From Catelliglobosispora koreensis DSM 44566 (GTDB lineage Bacteria; Actinomycetota; Actinomycetes; Mycobacteriales; Micromonosporaceae): DNA of 64,000 nt. A program made the position numbers and the translations under genes. Below, piece by piece: positions 58,925 to 64,000 of this stretch. Location of the stretch: NCBI RefSeq assembly GCF_000379685.1, contig NZ_KB903290.1, positions 62,001 through 126,000 of the forward strand. Direction: 5' to 3'. Position 1 is the first letter of the stretch. Every line of letters begins with the position of its first letter. The notes under the pieces are model-generated. The model was given only the letters and a program-made list of their open reading frames with translations, made no database searches and was not told where the DNA came from.

Positions 58925-59860
58925 ATGGCTGAACGTGAAGATCGCCTGCGGGCGCCCGCCGAAACGATCGCCGCGGTGTGCGGGCGTGCGGTCGCCTGGA
59001 CGGCAGCGGGTGCGGGAGAACCACTGCTGCTACTACATGGGCTGGGCGGGACCCGCCATACGTGGCGGCATCTGATCGATGGACTGGCCCGCGACTACCT
59101 GGTGATCGCGCCGGACCTCGCCGGGCACGGCGAATCCGCGGCACCCAACGGCGACTATTCGCTTGGCGCGCAAGCGTGTGCGATTCGGGACCTGCTCGAT
59201 AGCCTCGGCCATGAACGTGTCAGCATCGTCGGGCACAGCCTCGGCGGCGGGGTCGCGATGCAATTCGCGTACCAGTTTCCGCAACGCACCAAGCAAATCG
59301 TGCTCATCGGCAGTGGCGGACTAGGCCCCGAGCTGACTTTCATGTTGCGGGCCGCCACCCTTCCCGGCTCAGAAGCCGTGGTGGCGGCACTCGCGCATCT
59401 GCCGGAATACCTCATTCGCCGGCTCGTGCCACTGCTGGCGCGACTGCCACATATGGTCTCGCGTCAAGACGCTCTGGCGGTAAGCGAGGCACTGTTCGGC
59501 CTGCGCCATGCGGGGCGCCGCAACAGTTTTGTGCGCACGGCCCGGACCGTCATCAGCTGGAAAGGCCAAATGATTGACGCGACCCGGCAGCTCAGTGTGC
59601 TGCGGTCGACGCCTCTTTTGGCGATCTGGGGCAGCGATGATAAAACCATTCCACCGCATCATCATCCGGCCATCGCCGACTACGTTCCGGGTGCGCACCT
59701 GGCCGAAATCGCTGGGGCTGGGCATTTCCCGCACGAAACCCACACCGCGGATGTCCTGAAGGCGATCAGTGCGTTTCTCGGCTGCGACACGGAAGAAGTG
59801 CCGCAGCCCCGTCCAGCCCTCAACGCCAGCGCCCGCGTCGCTGGCCTCGCCATGGCATGA
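58925..59860 (+). CDS. Alpha/beta hydrolase
   Basis: A 311-residue hydrolase. [21 protein letters not shown] provides the oxyanion-hole HG motif, [13 protein letters not shown] holds the nucleophile Ser, WGSDDKTIP the acid, and GAGHFPH the catalytic His. The lid region between the nucleophile and acid is helical, as in meta-cleavage hydrolases and haloperoxidase-like esterases. ATG 58925 is favoured over GTG 58886, which adds a polar extension. The opposite strand here is an extended open frame of the decayed formylglycine enzyme, not a real gene. Confidence 0.87.
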   Translation: MAEREDRLRAPAETIAAVCGRAVAWTAAGAGEPLLLLHGLGGTRHTWRHLIDGLARDYLVIAPDLAGHGESAAPNGDYSLGAQACAIRDLLDSLGHERVSIVGHSLGGGVAMQFAYQFPQRTKQIVLIGSGGLGPELTFMLRAATLPGSEAVVAALAHLPEYLIRRLVPLLARLPHMVSRQDALAVSEALFGLRHAGRRNSFVRTARTVISWKGQMIDATRQLSVLRSTPLLAIWGSDDKTIPPHHHPAIADYVPGAHLAEIAGAGHFPHETHTADVLKAISAFLGCDTEEVPQPRPALNASARVAGLAMA

Positions 59861-59949
59861 CGGCATCGCTGTGCCGCCATTCGTGCTCAATGATGTGAAT
59901 CGGATGAAGACGTCCTGGCGTCTTAGCGCTAAGCGGTCTTCTCCCCGAG

Positions 59950-60330
59950 GAGATTGTGCGTTAGCCACCACCCGGAAACCGACGTTTCCCGTTGAGCTGT
60001 CAGGTGTGTTCGACGAGCGGGCGGCCACGCGATAACGGTTGCTATAGGACTCATGGCACAGGTAGGAACCGCCGCGCATGGCTCGCCTGCCGTCTCCTGC
60101 CAGGTCGGCGCACCACTCCCACACGTTGCCGCTCATGTTGTAGAGGCCGAAGCCGTTGGGGCGAAACGACTTCACGGGAGCCGTGCCTGGGTATCCGTCC
60201 GCGGCGGTGTTGTGATGCGGGAAGACGCCCTACCCCACGGGTAGCGCTTTTGCGCGAGGCCACCGCGTGCGGCGTATTCCCACTCCGCCTCGGTTGGCAG
60301 GCGTGCGCCGGCCCAGGCGCAATAAGCCTG
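59950..60330 (-). pseudogene. Decayed formylglycine-generating enzyme (SUMF1/FGE)
   Basis: Reverse-strand similarity to FGE runs through three frames: [21 protein letters not shown] then RYPWG near 60240, [18 protein letters not shown] at about 60185-60230, and [19 protein letters not shown] to 59950. The segment between RYPWG and FPHHN that intact enzymes have is deleted. The active-site block reads [17 protein letters not shown]: the second of the two copper-binding Cys is Ser (codon at 60041-60043). No proper start or stop remains. FGE converts a sulfatase Cys to formylglycine; this copy cannot work. Confidence 0.75.
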
Positions 60331-60814
60331 GCTTGTCGGTGCGGTTAGCCTCGGGCACGCTGGGGCGGCCACTCCACGGCGGCACCGCGATGTCGGCGTA
60401 CTTCGCCTCCGGCGTGTTAGGACCGTGTGGAGCATAAGGGATGAAGTAGAGGAACCAGGGCCTGTCGTCAGCGCGGTCAATGAAGCCGAGTGCGCGGTTC
60501 TTCAACACGGTCGTCGAATAGCCGTTGATGGTCTGCACGGTGCCGTCGACGTTGTAGGTCGCGTTCTGATAGCCCGGTTGCAGCAACGCGAACTCGTCGA
60601 AATGTGGTGGTGCGGCGTTGATGTTCCAGCCGTTGAGGAACTTGCCGTAAAGGCCAGTGCGGTAGCCGTTGTCCTTGAGAAGGCGTTGCACTGTCTTGCT
60701 GACGATAGCAATGACATTGGGCCGGGCCACACTGGCCTTGGCGGGCTCGGCGATCGCGGCGGCACTCAAGCTCGCGGCGGCTGCCGTGCCCAGCAGTGTT
60801 CGTCTGGAAACCAT
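60331..60814 (-). pseudogene. Decayed Tat-exported sulfatase lacking its active site
   Basis: ATG 60814 begins a twin-arginine signal (MVSRRTLLGTAAAASLSAAA) and continues RPNVIAIV, the first strand of sulfatases. It jumps near 60700 to KDNGYRTGLYGKFLNGW, so the CxPSR active-site segment and about 60-80 residues are missing. The rest is recognisable ([29 protein letters not shown]) until DKP near 60330. There the frame runs into the formylglycine-enzyme remnant, so a deletion has fused the two genes. No catalytic Cys or metal site is left. Confidence 0.75.
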
Positions 60815-60913
60815 GCCCCGTAACGTTAATCAGCCCTTGTTGCTGGGTAGAGAATCATCTATTAATGCCTGCGGGTGATTGTGCGGCGCCGTGCCAGGCC
60901 GCACCCTTAGACC

Positions 60914-62101
60914 ATGACGTTCCTCGATCTGCAGGGTGCTGACTTCCAAGCCAACCCCTATGGGGTACTCGCTGAGTTGCGGGAAGAGCATTGGCAGGTG
61001 CCCTGCGCGTTCGGGATAGCGGTGTTGCGCTATGACGAGGTGCGCGGGATGCTGGCACTTCGGCAGCTGCGCACACCGGGCGCTGATTTCCTTGCTCTGC
61101 AAGGCATTACCGAGGGGCCGCTGGCCGACACGATGCGCGGCTTTCTGCTCAATGCTGACGGGCAAGCCCACCACCGGGTCCGCCGTCTTGTCAGCAAAGC
61201 GTTCACGGTCGCCTGGGTCGAGGCGTTCCGTCCGGCCGTCGCACGCATGGCTGAGGAACTGCTGGACGAGCTTGACGGACAAGACGAGTGCGACTTCGTG
61301 GCCTCGTTTGCTGAGCCTCTAGCGCTGCGGGTGCTCTGCCGGTTCGTCGGCATTCCCGATGACGTCAGTCACGAGGTCAAGCAGTGGACCGCCGACATCG
61401 GCCTGCTGTTTGGCCTCAGTGTCGCTGAGCACCGGGCTCGCATCGAGTCCGCATTGGACAACCTGCACGGCTACATCGACGAACTGCTCACACAACGGCG
61501 GGCCGCTCCGCGCGACGATCTGCTCACCGCACTCATCGCGGCGGAGGAAGACGGGGAGCTGCTCACCGACGCCGAGCTGCGCTCGATGGTGATCACCCTG
61601 ATGTCGGCGGGCCAGGGGACGGTGCAGCACCAGCTCAGCAATGGCATGGCAGCGTTCATGGCACACCCGGAGCAGTGGCGCCTGCTGCGAACGCAACCAC
61701 GCCTCGCGGTGACCGCTGCCGAAGAGATCGTGCGTCACAGCCCGTCATCGATCCTCGGGGTGCCGCGGATCGCCAAGGAAGACTTGAGTTTCGCTGGCCT
61801 CGACATTCCGGCAGGCGCCGCCATCATGCCCATCACTGGCTCGGCCAACCGCGACCCGCGTGCGTACGGGGACTCGGCCAGCGCCTTGGACATTGAACGC
61901 ACCGGGACACCACACCTGACCTATGGCGGAGGCATCCACTACTGCCTGGGTGCCGCACTGGCCCGTGTCGAACTGCAAGAAGCCTTCCCGCTGCTGGCCC
62001 AGCGGTGGCCCAGCCCGCAGCCCGCCGGACCAGGAACCTGGCTTCCGCCAACAGAAGCCGTCTACGGACCGCTCACGTTGCCCGTCAAGCGCGGCTCGTA
62101 A
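60914..62101 (+). CDS. Cytochrome P450 with non-canonical I-helix and heme loop
   Basis: A 395-residue P450. The ExxR motif is EEIVR. The heme loop is YGGGIHYCLG (Cys344), with Tyr337 in place of the near-universal Phe. The I-helix reads SAGQGTVQHQ (residues 231-240): the Thr236 is kept, but Gly235 replaces the acidic residue. The fold is otherwise complete from the N-terminal DFQANPYGVLAELR to the final beta sheet. It starts at ATG 60914 after the decayed sulfatase and overlaps the convergent VOC gene by 40 nt. Substrate unknown. Confidence 0.9.
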   Translation: MTFLDLQGADFQANPYGVLAELREEHWQVPCAFGIAVLRYDEVRGMLALRQLRTPGADFLALQGITEGPLADTMRGFLLNADGQAHHRVRRLVSKAFTVAWVEAFRPAVARMAEELLDELDGQDECDFVASFAEPLALRVLCRFVGIPDDVSHEVKQWTADIGLLFGLSVAEHRARIESALDNLHGYIDELLTQRRAAPRDDLLTALIAAEEDGELLTDAELRSMVITLMSAGQGTVQHQLSNGMAAFMAHPEQWRLLRTQPRLAVTAAEEIVRHSPSSILGVPRIAKEDLSFAGLDIPAGAAIMPITGSANRDPRAYGDSASALDIERTGTPHLTYGGGIHYCLGAALARVELQEAFPLLAQRWPSPQPAGPGTWLPPTEAVYGPLTLPVKRGS

Positions 62102-62550
62102 TACAGCTGCGGCACGCCGCCGTCCATGATGACGCCCACGAAACTGTCGAGCATCGGTTCGGCCTCACAGATGAACCGCAGCACTGTCCTATCTGGATCG
62201 ACCACGTCGAACCCGGTGCCAAACGGGCCGGCGTCACGCACGTCGGTGTGCTCGACACCTAGTGAGTCGCAGTGCTCGTAGAACTGTTGCAGCGCTTGAC
62301 GATCCGCCACCGCGAAGGCCACCGGATCGTAGCCGGACAGATCTGGCCTGCTCGCGCAAAACTCCCGCAGCCGCAGCGCCACGATCAGGCCAGTGGCCCG
62401 GTCGATCAGCGAAACGCCGCGCAGTTCGCCCTGCTCGACAAACTCATACTGTGGCGTGAGCGTCAGCAACGCCGTGTACCAAGACGCGCTGCGGGCTAGA
62501 TCGGTGACCGGCAGTTTGATGTGCCGAAGCTTCGTGACAGGGCTAGTCAT
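62062..62550 (-). CDS. VOC-superfamily protein (glyoxalase-like)
   Basis: A 162-residue protein with KLRHIKLPVTDLARSASWYTALLTLTP at the N-terminus and a second beta-alpha-beta unit ending GTGFDVVDPDRTVLRFICE. Candidate metal ligands are His near the start and Glu in the final strand. Its 3' 40 nt overlap the P450 gene on the opposite strand. ATG 62550; the neighbouring gene at 62589 diverges from it and is also a VOC protein, so the 38-nt gap carries both promoters. Confidence 0.8.
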   Translation of the reverse strand: MTSPVTKLRHIKLPVTDLARSASWYTALLTLTPQYEFVEQGELRGVSLIDRATGLIVALRLREFCASRPDLSGYDPVAFAVADRQALQQFYEHCDSLGVEHTDVRDAGPFGTGFDVVDPDRTVLRFICEAEPMLDSFVGVIMDGGVPQLYYEPRLTGNVSGP

Positions 62551-62588
62551 CGGCTGATAATAAGGCGCCGTCGGCTAGCCTTGGGGGC

Positions 62589-62966
62589 ATGGCAGTGCAC
62601 TTGAATCACACCATCGTCGAAGCGAGCGACCGCGACTTCACTGCTGATTTCCTCACCGATCTCCTGGGTCTCGCCCCGGCCGGCACGTTCGGGCCGTTTC
62701 GTGTCGTGGAGCTAGGCAACGATGTCTCCCTCGACGTCGTGCAGACCAGAGGCGCGGTCAGCGCACAGCACTACGCCTTCCTCGTCAGCGAGGAGGAGTT
62801 CGACGAGATCTGGAGCCGCATCAAAGAACGGGGACTCACGTTTTGGGCCGACCCGTTCCACCGGCAGGCCGGGCAAATCAACACCAACGACGGCGGGCGG
62901 GGCCTTTACTGGGAAGACCCCGACGGCCATAACCTGGAGATCATTACCCGGCCCTACGGCGGCTAG
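62589..62966 (+). CDS. VOC-superfamily protein
   Basis: A 125-residue single-domain VOC protein, LNHTIVEASDRDFTADFLTDLLGL at the start and GRGLYWEDPDGHNLEIITRPYG at the end. The His in LNHTIV, His in QHYAFLV and Glu in NLEIIT are the usual metal triad, so a metal-dependent lyase, dioxygenase or binding protein is likely. It diverges from another VOC gene and converges with tspO, overlapping by 4 nt. Confidence 0.82.
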   Translation: MAVHLNHTIVEASDRDFTADFLTDLLGLAPAGTFGPFRVVELGNDVSLDVVQTRGAVSAQHYAFLVSEEEFDEIWSRIKERGLTFWADPFHRQAGQINTNDGGRGLYWEDPDGHNLEIITRPYGG

Positions 62967-63454
62967 GTGTTGAGCTGCCAGACCGAAAAGTTCAGCGCGG
63001 CCGCGAACGTGACCCACAACAGGTAGGGCGCCAGCAGCCAGGCCGCCAGTTTGCTCAGCCTTGAGAACAGAACCATCGTGACGACGATGAGGATCCACAG
63101 CACGACAATGTCGGCGAAGGCGAGCCCATACCTGTTGGCGCCGAAGAACAGCGGCGTCCAGATCGCGTTAAGGACGAGCTGTGCGGCGTAAACCGTCAGC
63201 ACGAGCGCTGAGGCGCCCTTTCGCCAGGCGAGCCAGCCCGACAAAGCGATCATCACGTAGAGGACCGTCCAGACGGGGCCAAAGAGCCACGATGGTGGCG
63301 CCCACGACGGTTGTGCCAGCGAGTTGTACTGCTCGGCGGTACCGCCGACCGCTATCGCGCCAATCGCTGCGACAGCTATGACCGCGGCCGCGAAGGCAGC
63401 GAGAGCGAGCCAGTCGCCGATCCGGGGCCGCTGAGTGCCTGCATTAGCCGTCAT
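62963..63454 (-). CDS. tspO: TspO/MBR-family membrane protein
   Basis: A 163-residue protein with five predicted membrane helices. SLAQPSWAPPSWLFGPVWTVLYVMIALSGWLAW and QLVLNAIWTPLFFG are the hallmark TspO/peripheral benzodiazepine-receptor blocks, which bind porphyrins and sterol-like ligands and are linked to tetrapyrrole handling and stress. ATG 63454 is preferred; the frame extends to 63487 but adds a polar segment without a ribosome site. It converges with the VOC gene and lies 41 nt downstream of the methyltransferase. Confidence 0.9.
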   Translation of the reverse strand: MTANAGTQRPRIGDWLALAAFAAAVIAVAAIGAIAVGGTAEQYNSLAQPSWAPPSWLFGPVWTVLYVMIALSGWLAWRKGASALVLTVYAAQLVLNAIWTPLFFGANRYGLAFADIVVLWILIVVTMVLFSRLSKLAAWLLAPYLLWVTFAAALNFSVWQLNT

Positions 63455-63494
63455 ACCCCTAGCTTCTCCAGACGGCGCCGTCGCCAAACCCCGG

Positions 63495-64000
63495 TTACAG
63501 CGTTTTGCGGATCTCCACGAGTAAAGTCAGGCCTGTGCCGTCACGGCCGATGTGCATTTCTTTGACCTGTTCGGCGTGTGGGGCCACGATCTCGTCGATG
63601 TCGGCTTCCGTCCGCTCGATCAGCGGCCAGTTCATGAGATGCTCCAACATCACACGGTACGGGTTTGCCTCGCCCACGTTGGAGAAGTAGAACAAGCCAC
63701 CAGGCTTACACAGTCGCGTTAGGACCTTGCCGGCCAGCCTGCTCGCGATGCGCTGCGGGAGATAGTCGTAGAGGCCGCCCGCGATCACGAGGTCATACGG
63801 TCCGTGCTGGGACAGCTCGTCGATGGAACGCATGACGTTGCCGTGCACGACCGTGAGCTGATCGCCAAGGTAAGCCAGCTCCTGCGCTGCCAACTCAAGC
63901 GCGCCCGCATCAGCGTCGTTGAGCACGACCTTGACATCGCGCCCCATCAGCTGTGGCTGGATGCGCCTTAGGTCAGCCGCCCCACCGCATGCGATCAGCA
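63495..64000 (-). CDS. Class I methyltransferase, C-terminal part only
   Basis: The reverse-strand frame is open across the right edge, so the gene is cut. In the window it encodes ACGGAADLRRIQPQLM (SAM-binding motif I), VKVVLNDADAGALELAAQEL (motif II), YDLVIAGGLYDYLP and LCKPGGLFYFSNVGE (motif III and after). An internal ATG at 63947 falls in the middle of the Rossmann fold and is not the start. The ACG(P/G)A-DL form of motif I recalls XF-type small methyltransferases. It is followed by tspO on the same strand. Confidence 0.78.
   Translation of the reverse strand, partial: LIACGGAADLRRIQPQLMGRDVKVVLNDADAGALELAAQELAYLGDQLTVVHGNVMRSIDELSQHGPYDLVIAGGLYDYLPQRIASRLAGKVLTRLCKPGGLFYFSNVGEANPYRVMLEHLMNWPLIERTEADIDEIVAPHAEQVKEMHIGRDGTGLTLLVEIRKTL

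Noticed and set aside
59369-59949. Extension of the formylglycine-enzyme frame into the alpha/beta hydrolase gene
   Set aside because: Similarity to the enzyme ends near 59950; beyond that the frame is only open by chance opposite a real hydrolase gene.
1-64000. CRISPR arrays, tRNA or rRNA genes, insertion sequences, prophage genes
   Set aside because: No regularly spaced direct repeats, cloverleaf-like or rRNA sequence, transposase or integrase motifs, or phage structural genes were seen on either strand.

Overview
This is a high-GC actinomycete chromosome segment. The coding style (frequent GTG starts, 4-nt ATGA/GTGA overlaps), a SigE-family ECF sigma factor, a TioE-type double-MerR regulator, an LppU/SCO3897-like protein and a CebR-like operator fit a filamentous actinomycete, perhaps Pseudonocardiaceae or a relative. 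The genus cannot be fixed from sequence alone. No rRNA, tRNA, CRISPR array, integrase or transposase was recognised.

Left part (1-18 kb). A ZIP-type metal transporter and a VOC protein precede an MFS exporter whose 3' end overlaps a 3388-residue megasynthase by 89 nt. The synthase reads acyl-AMP ligase, carrier, KS, AT, carrier, luciferase-like monooxygenase, C, A, carrier, C. It has no ketoreductase and no thioesterase and ends in a condensation domain. It is followed by a PadR regulator and two tandem membrane-protein copies (the second frameshifted), then yaaA, a cold-shock protein, an exported beta-carbonic anhydrase, a P450 and a VOC protein.

Middle part (18-33.8 kb) is mostly stand-alone and regulatory. 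It holds a double-MerR regulator divergent from an erythromycin-esterase-like gene, ynfA, a STAS/anti-sigma-like ATPase pair, an ECF sigma factor coupled to a membrane beta-propeller protein, and a GGDEF-EAL protein. It also holds a secreted CBM2 glycoside hydrolase under a CebR-like box, a TetR/oxidoreductase pair with three operator-like repeats, and small DUF proteins.

A second specialised-metabolism-like locus spans 33.9-47.2 kb. It contains an LLM flavin monooxygenase, an FAD oxidoreductase, an O-methyltransferase, a P450 with an odd I-helix, a NodU/CmcH-type carbamoyltransferase, an aldo-keto reductase, a type-B carboxylesterase, a GT8 glycosyltransferase, a three-gene ABC exporter and a free-standing carrier protein. 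No core synthase lies within it, so it may use the 2.7-12.9 kb synthase, genes outside the window, or discrete carrier-protein chemistry.

At 47.4-52.1 kb a tight four-gene cassette encodes two unrecognised proteins, a Cas4/RecB-like nuclease with a probable Fe-S cysteine set, and an SF1 helicase. It is the best candidate in the window for an undescribed DNA-processing or anti-phage system.

The right part (52.3-64 kb) has a fosmidomycin-resistance-like MFS pump with a divergent AraC regulator, small membrane and secreted proteins, signal peptidase I, two methyltransferases (one cut by the window edge), an alpha/beta hydrolase, a third P450, two VOC proteins and TspO. It also holds decaying DNA: an RsbQ-like hydrolase remnant and a sulfatase fused by deletion to its own formylglycine-generating enzyme. 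Start sites, substrate predictions and roles marked as inference have not been tested by any search or alignment tool.
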